Source: Pelomonas candidula (GTDB taxonomy: Bacteria > Pseudomonadota > Gammaproteobacteria > Burkholderiales > Burkholderiaceae_C). From it: a DNA stretch of 64,000 nucleotides. The stretch is from the NCBI RefSeq assembly GCF_043555985.1, contig NZ_JBIGIC010000004.1, positions 1-64,000 on the forward strand, in the 5' to 3' direction. Positions 48,979 through 56,920 of this stretch are shown here, one piece after another. A model generated the notes under the pieces. The model saw only the letters and a list, made by a program, of their open reading frames with translations. It did no database searches and was not told the origin of the DNA. The position numbers and the translations under genes were made by a program. How positions within the stretch are numbered: position 1 is the stretch's first letter; each line of letters starts with the position of its first letter.

Positions 48979-49962
48979 ATGAGCGCCCTGACCGGCGTTT
49001 TGTACGCGGCCCTGGTGGCCTATCTCGGCGGCTGGTACGTCGGCCGCTGGAGCGGCAACTTCGCACTGCTGCTGTTCGTGCTGACCGCGGTCACGATGCT
49101 GTACTGGCTGGCCGAGCGCTTTTACTTCGCGCCGGCCCGTCGCGCGGCGGCGCAGAACCTCGTCGACAACGACGCCAAGCGCCGCGAGACGCTGGCCGCC
49201 CAGGGCATTGCCCGCGTGGACGGCGACATCGAGCCCGCGCGCCAGCAGATCCTGCAGCAGCCCTGGTGGCTGGACTGGACCGCCGGCCTGTTCCCGGTGA
49301 TCCTGGTCGTCTTCCTGCTGCGCAGCTTCCTGTTCGAGCCGTTCAAGATCCCGTCCGGCTCCATGGTGCCGACGCTGCTGGTGGGCGACCTCATCCTCGT
49401 CAACAAGTTCCACTACGGCATCCGCCTGCCGGTGCTGAACAAGAAGATCATCGCCAACCACGACGTGCAGCGCGGCGACGTGATGGTCTTCCGCTATCCC
49501 GAGGACCCGACGACCGACTTCATCAAGCGCGTCGTCGGCATCCCGGGTGACGAAGTGACGTACGTCAACCAGAAGCTCTACATCAACGGCCAGCTGCAGC
49601 CGACGACGCCGGTCGACAACTTCTACGATGACAGCGGCACGCCTCGCGTCTATCGCCCTCGCTTCACGGAGAAGCTGGGCGAGAAGTCGCACCAGATCCT
49701 CGTGCAGCCGGATGCCCAGCGGTTCTTCCATCCGGACCGCGCCGACGGCCCGTTCCCTTTCCAGGAAAACTGCCGCTACACGATCGAGGGCGTGACCTGC
49801 AAGGTGCCAGCTGGCCACTACTTCATGATGGGCGACAACCGCGACAACTCGCGCGACTCGCGCTTCTGGGGCTTCGTGCCCGACGAGAACATTGTGGGCA
49901 AGGCCTTCTTGGTCTGGATGAATTTCGGTAACCTCAAGCGCATCGGTACCTTCTTCGATTGA
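48979..49962 (+). CDS. lepB: Signal peptidase I
   Basis: This is an inner-membrane Ser/Lys endopeptidase of about 327 residues that cleaves signal peptides of exported proteins. Two N-terminal helices frame a cytoplasmic loop. The catalytic Ser lies in PSGSMVPTLLVGD near residue 127, Lys in FIKRVVGIPGDEV near residue 182, and GDNRDNSRDSRFWG near residue 290 is box E. The start is uncertain: ATG 48979 (MSALTGVLYAAL) fits the family, while a TTG at 48964 would add five residues. Neither has a clear Shine-Dalgarno. It forms the lepA-lepB-DUF4845-rnc-era-recO-pdxJ-acpS array. Confidence 0.94.
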   Translation: MSALTGVLYAALVAYLGGWYVGRWSGNFALLLFVLTAVTMLYWLAERFYFAPARRAAAQNLVDNDAKRRETLAAQGIARVDGDIEPARQQILQQPWWLDWTAGLFPVILVVFLLRSFLFEPFKIPSGSMVPTLLVGDLILVNKFHYGIRLPVLNKKIIANHDVQRGDVMVFRYPEDPTTDFIKRVVGIPGDEVTYVNQKLYINGQLQPTTPVDNFYDDSGTPRVYRPRFTEKLGEKSHQILVQPDAQRFFHPDRADGPFPFQENCRYTIEGVTCKVPAGHYFMMGDNRDNSRDSRFWGFVPDENIVGKAFLVWMNFGNLKRIGTFFD

Positions 49963-49969
49963 TGCCCAG

Positions 49970-50353
49970 ATGAGTTGCAGCCATCGTTCACAGTCCTCCT
50001 CCTCCTCCCGCCAGCGTGGCCTGAGCCTCATCGGTCTGCTGTTCTGGGGCGCCGTCATCGCCTGCGTGGCGGTGGTGGGCATGAAGGTCTTCCCGACCGT
50101 GCTGGAGTACATCACCGTGCAGCGCGTCGTCGACCGCATCGCCGCCGGCAACCCGGCGACCGTGCCGGAGGCCCGCAGCCAGTTCGACCGCGCCACGCAG
50201 GTCGAGTACTCCATCCAGAGCATCAGGAGCAGTGACCTCGTCATCAGCAAGGACGGCAACGACAAGGTCGTCATCGAGTTCGCCTGGGACAAGGAAATCG
50301 ACGTCTTCGGCCCCGTCTACCTGCTGATCAAGTACCGGGGCAAATCGCATTGA
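49970..50353 (+). CDS. DUF4845-family protein with pilin-like N-terminal helix
   Basis: The 127-residue protein has a Ser/Arg-rich start followed by RGLSLIGLLFWGAVIACVAV, one hydrophobic helix that resembles a type IV pilin N-terminus, and a small periplasmic domain (VPEARSQFDRATQVEYS, then DVFGPVYLLIKYRG). Proteins of this DUF sit between lepB and rnc in many betaproteobacteria. The function is unknown. It starts 8 nt after lepB, so it is probably co-transcribed. Whether the helix is processed by a prepilin peptidase is not clear; no G-F-T-L-x-E site is seen. Confidence 0.82.
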   Translation: MSCSHRSQSSSSSRQRGLSLIGLLFWGAVIACVAVVGMKVFPTVLEYITVQRVVDRIAAGNPATVPEARSQFDRATQVEYSIQSIRSSDLVISKDGNDKVVIEFAWDKEIDVFGPVYLLIKYRGKSH

Positions 50354-50378
50354 CCGTGCTCATGCTGGCGCCCCGACG

Positions 50379-51074
50379 ATGAACGCCGCCGCTCTCGACA
50401 ACCTGCAACAACGACTCGGCCACCGCTTCCAGCGGCCCGAACTGTTGGTGAGGGCGCTGACGCACCGCAGCTACGGCGCCGACCACAACGAGCGCCTCGA
50501 ATTCCTCGGCGACGCCGTGCTGAGCCTGGCCGTGTCCAGCCTGCTGTACGAGCGCTACGCCGGCTCCGACGAGGGCGACCTGACGCGCGTGCGCGCCCAC
50601 CTCGTGCGCGAGGACAGCCTGCACAAGCTCGGCCTGACGCTGGGCCTGCCGGCCGTGCTGAAGATGTCCGACGGCGAGGCACGCGGTGGTGGCGCGCACA
50701 GGCCTTCCATCCTGGCCGATGCCGTCGAGGCCGTGCTGGGTGCTGCCTACCAGGACGCCGGCTACGAGACCGCACTGGCCATCGTGCGCCGGCTGCTCGG
50801 CGAGACCATCTCGACGGCGGCGAGCGCCGGCGACTTCGGCAAGGACGCCAAGACCGCGCTGCAGGAATGGCTGCAGGCCCGCCGCATCGCCGTGCCCAGC
50901 TACCGCATCGTCGCCACGCGCGGCCAGGCCCATGCGCAGACCTTCGAGGTCGAGTGCGCGGTGCCGGCGCTGGATGTGGCCGAACTGGGCGAGGGCCGCT
51001 CGCGCCGCGCCGCCGAACAGGAGGCCGCCCGCCGCCTGCTGGACCGATTGACCGCCGAACGAGGCAAACCATGA
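50379..51074 (+). CDS. rnc: Ribonuclease III
   Basis: The 231-residue enzyme cleaves double-stranded RNA in rRNA and mRNA maturation. The signature NERLEFLGDAVLSL near residue 38 holds the catalytic Glu/Asp, and ILADAVEAVLGAAYQDAG near residue 110 supplies the second acidic set. A C-terminal dsRNA-binding domain (from about 150) ends the protein. It overlaps era by four bases. Length and motifs are complete. Confidence 0.97.
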   Translation: MNAAALDNLQQRLGHRFQRPELLVRALTHRSYGADHNERLEFLGDAVLSLAVSSLLYERYAGSDEGDLTRVRAHLVREDSLHKLGLTLGLPAVLKMSDGEARGGGAHRPSILADAVEAVLGAAYQDAGYETALAIVRRLLGETISTAASAGDFGKDAKTALQEWLQARRIAVPSYRIVATRGQAHAQTFEVECAVPALDVAELGEGRSRRAAEQEAARRLLDRLTAERGKP

Positions 51075-51994
51075 CCGAGCCCACGAAGCCCGCCCCCGAA
51101 GTCCCGCAGCCGTCCGCTCAACGTTGTGGCCTCATCGCCATCGTCGGCCGGCCCAACGTCGGCAAGTCCACGCTGCTGAACGCCCTCGTGGGCCAGAAGG
51201 TCAGCATCACGTCCGACAAGGCGCAGACCACGCGCCACCGCATCACCGGCGTGCGCACCGTCGACGAAGCGCAGTTCGTGTTCGTCGACACGCCCGGCTT
51301 CCAGACCAAGCACAACGCCGCGCTGAACCGCACGCTGAACCGCACCGTGCACGGCGTGCTCGCCGACGTGGACCTGGTGCTGTTCGTCGTCGAGGCGGGT
51401 CGTTTCGGCCTGGATGACGCCAAGGTGCTGGGCCTGCTGCCCGAGGACAAGCCGGTCGTGCTGATCGCCAACAAGCTCGACGCTGTGCACCGCCGCGCCG
51501 AGCTGGCGCCGTGGCTCAAGGGCATGCAGGAGCGCCGCAACTTCGCCGAGTTCGTGCCGCTGTCGGCCAAGAAGGAGGCCGATGTCACACGCCTCTTCAA
51601 GATCCTCAAGCCTTATCTGCCGGAGCAGGGCTGGTTCTACGAAGAGGATGCGCTGACCGACCGCAGCGAGAAGTTCCTGGCCAGCGAAATCATCCGCGAG
51701 AAGCTGTTCCGCCTGACCGGCGACGAGCTGCCCTACACGTCCACCGTCGTCATCGACAAGTGGGAAGAGGAGGGCGAGCTGCGCCGCATCAGCGCCAGCA
51801 TCGTCGTCGAGCGCGATGCCCACAAGGGCATGATCATCGGTCAGGGCGGCGAGCGCCTGAAGCGCATCGGCTCCGAGTCGCGCCAGGAGCTGGAGCACCT
51901 GATGGACGGCCGCGTGTTCCTGGAGCTGTGGGTCAAGGTGCGCTCGGGCTGGGCGGACACGGAAGAGCATCTGCGCTCCTACGGTTACGAGTAG
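51071..51994 (+). CDS. era: GTPase Era
   Basis: The 307-residue GTPase binds the 3' end of 16S rRNA and helps 30S assembly. G1 is IVGRPNVGKST near residue 26, switch I has SDKAQTTRHR, G3 is DTPGFQTKHN near residue 72 and G4 is NKLD near residue 136. The C-terminal KH domain shows IIGQGGERLKRIG near residue 255. A Pro-rich N-terminal extension of about 16 residues precedes the G domain. The ATG at 51071 overlaps the rnc stop; an earlier in-frame start at 50867 is ignored. Confidence 0.97.
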   Translation: MTEPTKPAPEVPQPSAQRCGLIAIVGRPNVGKSTLLNALVGQKVSITSDKAQTTRHRITGVRTVDEAQFVFVDTPGFQTKHNAALNRTLNRTVHGVLADVDLVLFVVEAGRFGLDDAKVLGLLPEDKPVVLIANKLDAVHRRAELAPWLKGMQERRNFAEFVPLSAKKEADVTRLFKILKPYLPEQGWFYEEDALTDRSEKFLASEIIREKLFRLTGDELPYTSTVVIDKWEEEGELRRISASIVVERDAHKGMIIGQGGERLKRIGSESRQELEHLMDGRVFLELWVKVRSGWADTEEHLRSYGYE

Positions 51995-52000
51995 CGCGAG

Positions 52001-52753
52001 ATGCGGCTGACGCGCCCGCCTGCCGTCCAGCAGGCCTACGTGCTGCACCAGCACGACTGGAGCGAGACCAGCCTCATCCTCGACCTGTTCACCCGCGAAT
52101 CCGGCCGCGTCGCCGTCGCCGCCAAGGGCGCCAAGCGGCCGTACTCTCAGCTGCGTGCCGTGCTGCTGCCGCTGCAGCGCATCGCGGTGTCGCTGAGCAA
52201 GCCGGCCAAGGCCGACGGCGGCGAGGTGCAGACGCTGCGCAGCGCCGAGTGGGGCGGCGGCGCGACCCTGCCTGCAGGGGCCGCGCTGTTTTCCGGCTAC
52301 TACCTCAACGAGTTGCTGCTGAAGCTGCTGGCCCGCCACGACCCGCATCCGCAGCTCTTCGATGCCTATGCCGACACGCTTGCCCATCTGGCCGAGGGCG
52401 ACGAGGTGTTGCGCGCCTTCGAGCTCAAGCTGCTGGCCGAGCTGGGCCTGCTGCCCGACCTCAGTCTCGTCACGCCGACGCAGGCACCTGTCGATCCGGA
52501 GCGCCGCTACCAGCTGTCGCCCGAGTCCGGCGTCGTCCCGCCCGCCGGCGAGGCCGGCCTGCCCGGCGCGCTGCTGGTCCAGCTGCAGGCGGCGCTGCTG
52601 CACGGCAGCATGGCCGCGCTGCGCCAGGCCTGCGCGGCAGAGCCGCAAGGCCTGAAGACGACGTTGCGCGGGCTGCTCCACTACCATCTCGGCCATCAGC
52701 CGCTGCGCACGCGGGCCCTCATGGTCGACGTGCAGAACCTGCTCGACACATGA
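52001..52753 (+). CDS. recO: DNA repair protein RecO
   Basis: The 250-residue RecFOR-pathway protein helps load RecA on gapped DNA. It has the N-terminal OB domain (QQAYVLHQHDWSETSLILDL, then RVAVAAKGAKRPYS) and a helical C-terminal domain with SGYYLNELLLKLL and LRAFELKLLAELGL. No zinc-binding Cys are present, as usual in betaproteobacteria. It begins 6 nt after era and overlaps pdxJ by four bases. Confidence 0.94.
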   Translation: MRLTRPPAVQQAYVLHQHDWSETSLILDLFTRESGRVAVAAKGAKRPYSQLRAVLLPLQRIAVSLSKPAKADGGEVQTLRSAEWGGGATLPAGAALFSGYYLNELLLKLLARHDPHPQLFDAYADTLAHLAEGDEVLRAFELKLLAELGLLPDLSLVTPTQAPVDPERRYQLSPESGVVPPAGEAGLPGALLVQLQAALLHGSMAALRQACAAEPQGLKTTLRGLLHYHLGHQPLRTRALMVDVQNLLDT

Positions 52754-53517
52754 ACCCATTAGCCCACGCCGGCGCCCGCTGCGCGCTGTCAGTCAACGTC
52801 AACAAGGTCGCGCTGCTGCGCAACACGCGCCACCTGGGGATTCCCAGCGTGCTGCGCGCCGCCGAGCAATGCCTGCTGGCCGGCGCTCAGGGCATCACCG
52901 TGCACCCGCGTCCCGATGCCCGCCACATCCGCCCCGGCGACGTGGACGACCTCGCCGCCTTCCTGAAGGACTGGTCGCAGGCCGAGTTCAACATCGAAGG
53001 CAACCCGACGCAGAACCTGATGGACTTCGTGCGCAGGCACCGCCCGCACCAGGTCACCTTCGTGCCGGACTCGGAAGACCAGTTCACGTCCGACCACGGC
53101 TGGACGCTGCCGCAGGACGCAGAGCGCCTGAAGCCGCTGATCCGCGAGGCGCAGGACCTGGGCGTTCGCGTCAGCCTCTTCATGGACCCCAACCCGGCCG
53201 CGATGGCCGCCGTGGCCGAGCTGGGCGCGGACCGCATCGAGCTCTACACCGAGACCTTCGCCAGCGCTTTCGGCACCGCGCGCCAGGCCGACGTGCTGGC
53301 CGGCTTCACGGCCACAGCCGAGGCCGCGCTGAAGGTGGGGCTGGGCATCAACGCCGGCCACGACCTGAACCGCGACAACCTCAGCGTGTTCCTGCGCCAC
53401 GTGCCGGGCGTGCTGGAGGCGTCCATCGGCCACGCGCTGATTGCCGACGCGCTGGAGCTGGGCTACGCCGAGACGGTGAAGGCCTACCAGCGCGTCATCG
53501 CCACCGCCTACCAATGA
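52750..53517 (+). CDS. pdxJ: Pyridoxine 5'-phosphate synthase
   Basis: The 255-residue TIM-barrel enzyme forms the pyridoxine ring from 1-deoxyxylulose-5-phosphate and amino-acetone phosphate. It shows LSVNVNKVALLRNTR near residue 14, GITVHPRPDARHI (catalytic His region) near residue 50, FNIEGNPT near residue 78 and GLGINAGHDLNRDNL near residue 197. It makes the PLP precursor that the three PLP-fold sugar enzymes in this window need. ATG 52750 overlaps the recO stop and the gene overlaps acpS by four bases. Confidence 0.97.
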   Translation: MNPLAHAGARCALSVNVNKVALLRNTRHLGIPSVLRAAEQCLLAGAQGITVHPRPDARHIRPGDVDDLAAFLKDWSQAEFNIEGNPTQNLMDFVRRHRPHQVTFVPDSEDQFTSDHGWTLPQDAERLKPLIREAQDLGVRVSLFMDPNPAAMAAVAELGADRIELYTETFASAFGTARQADVLAGFTATAEAALKVGLGINAGHDLNRDNLSVFLRHVPGVLEASIGHALIADALELGYAETVKAYQRVIATAYQ

Positions 53518-53912
53518 TCTACGGCATCGGCACCGACATCTGCGACATCCGGCGCATCGCCGAGGCGCTGCAGCGGCGCGGTGACCGCTTTGCCGAGAAG
53601 GTGCTGGGTCCCGACGAACTGCAGGTCTTCCGCGCCCGGCGCGCGCGCTCCGACACCCGTGGCATCCGCTACCTGGCAACGCGCTTCTCGGCCAAGGAGG
53701 CCTTCAGCAAAGCCATCGGCCTGGGGCTGCACCTGCCGATGCGCATGCCCGACTGCCAGATCCTCAACGAGGCCAGCGGCAAGCCGATGCTGAAGCTGAG
53801 TGGCGCGTTGGCCGGTTGGTGGGCCGAGCGGGGCCTGAGCGGGCAGGTGACGCTCAGCGACGAGAGCGACTACGCCGTCAGCTTCGTCGTCGTGGAGACG
53901 ACGAAAGCCTAG
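53514..53912 (+). CDS. acpS: Holo-ACP synthase (4'-phosphopantetheinyl transferase)
   Basis: The 132-residue enzyme attaches phosphopantetheine to AcpP. It has the Mg-binding GIGTDICDIRRI near residue 5 and ATRFSAKEAFSKAIG near residue 57, the two family blocks. It overlaps pdxJ by four bases, as in many proteobacteria where pdxJ and acpS are linked. It ends a tightly coupled operon that starts at lepA. The stop is 10 bp from the end of a converging gene. Confidence 0.96.
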   Translation: MIYGIGTDICDIRRIAEALQRRGDRFAEKVLGPDELQVFRARRARSDTRGIRYLATRFSAKEAFSKAIGLGLHLPMRMPDCQILNEASGKPMLKLSGALAGWWAERGLSGQVTLSDESDYAVSFVVVETTKA

Positions 53913-53922
53913 GACTTCCGGC

Positions 53923-54954
53923 TCAGGACTTCTTCTTGAGCGGTGCCTTGGCGATAACCGGCTTGGCCAGCGATTCACCCTTGGACAGGACCGTCATGTC
54001 CATGTCCATCAGCATGCGGGTGTTGTCGGGGCCGTCCATCGTCATCTTCATGTCCATCGCCAGGCGGCTGGCCAGCTGTAGGTTGTCGGCCAGGCGCAGC
54101 GAGCTGGTGCCCTTGCCGCTGCCGTTGACGGCCATGTGCAGGGTTGGCGGCGTGGCTGCCGGCGCGTCGGGGGCCGACGCCGCGGAAGCCGCTGAAGCGG
54201 CGGCATCGGGCTTGGCCGGCAGCGGCACGCCGGCGGTCATCTTCATGTCCATGCCGAGGTCGAAGTACGCCACGCCCTTGTCCACGCGGACCAGCTTGTA
54301 GTGCACCGTGCCCTGCATGGCACCGGCGCCGCTGGGCATCGGAATGGGCAGGTTGATGGCCAGCGGCACGTCCACGCTTTCGCCGACCTTCAGCGGATGC
54401 TGGGCGAGGGCCTTGGACAGCTGCAGGGCCTCGCTGATCATGGCACTGCCCTGCTTGAGCAGGGTGTCGTTGACATCGGGCGACGGGCCGTCGAACTTCT
54501 TCACGTCGACGGCGAAATCCTTGGGGTTGAAGCGCGCTTCGAAGCGCATGTCCAGCGCCTTGTTGCTGGGCAGAGGCACGGTCTTGCCGCCGACTTCCAC
54601 CTGGCCGCCCTTGCTGTCCATGGCAAAGGTCAGCGGTAGCCAGCCCTCGGCATCGGCCGCGTCGACCTTCATGGTCTGCTGCATCTGCATGGCCATCTTC
54701 ATGGCCCCGGTCTGGCTCATGCGCTCGGCGGTCTGGGCGATCTTGGCGCGCTGCTCGTCCGTGGCTTCAGGCGCGGCCTCCAGACGCATCTTCATCGTGG
54801 CCAGCAGGTCAACCGACTGGCGCTGGTGCTGGCCGGCGCGCGGCGTCGTGTCGAAGCTGATGGCGACAGGCTCGCGGGGGGCGGCCTGGGCGGAGAGGCC
54901 GAAGCCGAACAGAACGCCGAGCAGTGTCGGGCGCAGCGGGAAAGCGAGGTTCAC
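53923..54954 (-). CDS. Secreted hypothetical protein
   Basis: This is a 343-residue protein with a signal peptide (RPTLLGVLFGFGLSAQA, cleavage near AQA-A). The mature part is mainly beta-rich with an unusually high Met content (MKMAMQMQQTMK, AMDMKMTMDG, LMDMDM) and a low-complexity Ala/Ser stretch near residue 255. I recognise no domain with certainty; it loosely recalls DUF6263-type exported proteins. The start is GTG at 54954, 8 nt after a GGAG site; an in-frame start at 55017 lacks such a site. It stands alone and converges with acpS. The Met-rich repeats might bind copper, which is speculation. Confidence 0.75.
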   Translation of the reverse strand: MNLAFPLRPTLLGVLFGFGLSAQAAPREPVAISFDTTPRAGQHQRQSVDLLATMKMRLEAAPEATDEQRAKIAQTAERMSQTGAMKMAMQMQQTMKVDAADAEGWLPLTFAMDSKGGQVEVGGKTVPLPSNKALDMRFEARFNPKDFAVDVKKFDGPSPDVNDTLLKQGSAMISEALQLSKALAQHPLKVGESVDVPLAINLPIPMPSGAGAMQGTVHYKLVRVDKGVAYFDLGMDMKMTAGVPLPAKPDAAASAASAASAPDAPAATPPTLHMAVNGSGKGTSSLRLADNLQLASRLAMDMKMTMDGPDNTRMLMDMDMTVLSKGESLAKPVIAKAPLKKKS

Positions 54955-55156
54955 GAAATCAGCTCCTGTGGAGCCGCCCTGTTGGCGGCGGGCGCATCGT
55001 AGGAGGCCCGACCGCAAGGGGTCGTTGGGACTCGCCGGTAAATTTCACCGCGGACGATGGTTGCCGGTGAACGGCGGCGCCGAGCGCCCGTTCATTCCAG
55101 CACGGCTCCTTCCCGCGGAGCCGCCGTGTGGATGCCGCGCGCTGCCGCCGCGGGCC

Positions 55157-56851
55157 TCAGCGCCCCGTCTGGAACAGCAGCTTCTCGGCCAGCTCGCGCC
55201 GTGCGGGCGATTGGGCCGGCATGCGGTCCAGCATCGCGATGACGGGCTCGCAGGAGGCGCCGGCACCGCCGGCCGCCTCGGGCGTGTCGGCCCACAGGTG
55301 CGACAGCATGCCCAGCGCGGACGAGCCCACCGTGCGGTCCAGCACCTCCAGTTCGATGGCGCTGGGCGGCTTGGGCAGCCAGCGCGGCGGGGCACTGTTG
55401 GCTGCGTCGAGCAGCCATTCCGTCTCGCGGATCTGCGTCTCCAGCGGCAGTTGCTGGCGCACGGCCAGACGGCCGTCCAGCAGGTCGCGGCAGGCGGGCC
55501 GTGTGCCGGGCTTGGGCGGCGTGCGCAGCGCCTTCAGCTGCTCGCTGACGAGCTGTACGTAGCGCCGCCGCAGGATCGGGTCGGCGCCGTTGACCAGCGT
55601 CGGCATCTGCCTGGCCAGTGGTGCCAGCGCCGCGGCCTGCACGTCCTCGTCGCTGGCGCCGGATGTGCGGGCCTCCAGCATGCGCTTGGCGACCGCGTCC
55701 ACCGTGCCGGCGGTGCGGCGCTCCAGCGCCTCCCAGACCGGGTGCATGTGCAGCGCGTCGTCGAAGTCGGCCAGCGGCGCGCCGGCCTGCGGCAGCGGGA
55801 TGGCCAGCGTGCGCGGCGAAGGCGCGATCAATGCATACGACTGCAGCTCCTCGCGCGGCACGAACCAGATGCTGCGCGACGGCGTCTTCAGCGTCTTGTC
55901 GATCATGGGCTGCGGCAGACCTAGATCCTGGTAGGTCCTGGCCAGCTGCTGGTTGGCCAGTTCCTCGAAGACCGGGTTGTAGGTGCCCGTCGAGGCGCGG
56001 TGAAAGCCCAACTGCCCGTCGGGTGCCAACTGGCGCGGGTTGCCGGCCAGGAAGACCAGCGTGCAGGCGCTGGCGCAGGTGCCCACGGCGCGGGCCTCGT
56101 GGCCATGCTGTTTCAGCGCGGCCACCATGCGCTCGGCCTCGCGCACGCGGCCGCCGGGGGAGGATAGGTCGATGCGCTTCAGGTTGCGCGCGGCCTCGCT
56201 GGCCAGCAGCGCCTTCAGCCGCTCGCCGTCGCCCATGCCGATGACGCCGTCCAGCTTGAGGCTGCGGCCGTCGGCGGAGAAGCTGAACGTGGCCTGGCCG
56301 ATGGGGTCGATGCCGCGCGCCATCTGCCAGAACTCGCCGACGTCGGGCAGGAAGCCGAACAACACCGACACGGCCAGCTGCAGCGTGCTCAGCACCAGCG
56401 TGATGCGTGCCAGCCAGCCCCACAGCGTGGAACCCCGCTCGCGCAGATAGTTCGTCGCCGAGCGCCACGCGCCGACGATGCACCAGACATCCAGCGCCAT
56501 CAGCAACGGGAAGCCGATCAGCAGGACGATGGCAAAGACCTGCAGCGAGTCGCCCTTGGCGCTGATCCAGCCCATCAGGCCGGTCAGTGCAAAGGCCAGC
56601 GGCGTGGCGACCAGGAAGCTGTTGACCCAGTAGGCGCGCACCAGGCTGTGCTCGCCGCGCCAATGCGCCTTGAAATAACCCGTGCGCTGCACCTTGGGCG
56701 GCCGCGCGGGCCGGCGCGGCGCGCGCCGCGGCTGGTGCGAGGCCTGCTCCCAGGCCGCGGGCTCGGGGGCGGGCACCGGGGCTGCAGGGGGCGCGTTGTG
56801 GTCGACCTGCGTGGGGTCGACGTAAGGGCGGGGCGGGCGTGCGTCGGTCAT
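55157..56851 (-). CDS. Membrane-anchored ClpP/SppA-fold protein
   Basis: The 564-residue protein has a Pro-rich cytoplasmic N-terminus, three hydrophobic helices (about 78-95, 103-125, 148-168) and then a soluble domain with crotonase/ClpP-like marks: LSSPGGRVREAERM near residue 229, the likely nucleophile S261 in GTCASACTLVFLAG, and H284 in LGFHRAST. Two Cys flank the Ser. An alpha-helical C-terminal half of about 250 residues has no match I know. It may be a membrane serine protease acting in the periplasm, but catalytic competence is inferred. No partner gene is evident; short repeats occur on both sides. Confidence 0.72.
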   Translation of the reverse strand: MTDARPPRPYVDPTQVDHNAPPAAPVPAPEPAAWEQASHQPRRAPRRPARPPKVQRTGYFKAHWRGEHSLVRAYWVNSFLVATPLAFALTGLMGWISAKGDSLQVFAIVLLIGFPLLMALDVWCIVGAWRSATNYLRERGSTLWGWLARITLVLSTLQLAVSVLFGFLPDVGEFWQMARGIDPIGQATFSFSADGRSLKLDGVIGMGDGERLKALLASEAARNLKRIDLSSPGGRVREAERMVAALKQHGHEARAVGTCASACTLVFLAGNPRQLAPDGQLGFHRASTGTYNPVFEELANQQLARTYQDLGLPQPMIDKTLKTPSRSIWFVPREELQSYALIAPSPRTLAIPLPQAGAPLADFDDALHMHPVWEALERRTAGTVDAVAKRMLEARTSGASDEDVQAAALAPLARQMPTLVNGADPILRRRYVQLVSEQLKALRTPPKPGTRPACRDLLDGRLAVRQQLPLETQIRETEWLLDAANSAPPRWLPKPPSAIELEVLDRTVGSSALGMLSHLWADTPEAAGGAGASCEPVIAMLDRMPAQSPARRELAEKLLFQTGR

Positions 56852-56920
56852 GGCCGTCGCAGCTTACCGATGAACGGCGGCGTCACTGACGTTGCTATTC
56901 ACCGGAGCCGCCCCAGCGCG

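Noticed and set aside
55103..55123. CGGCTCC...GGAGCCG hairpin as terminator of the ClpP-fold gene
   Set aside because: It forms a 7-bp stem but has no T-run on either strand, so I did not call it a terminator.
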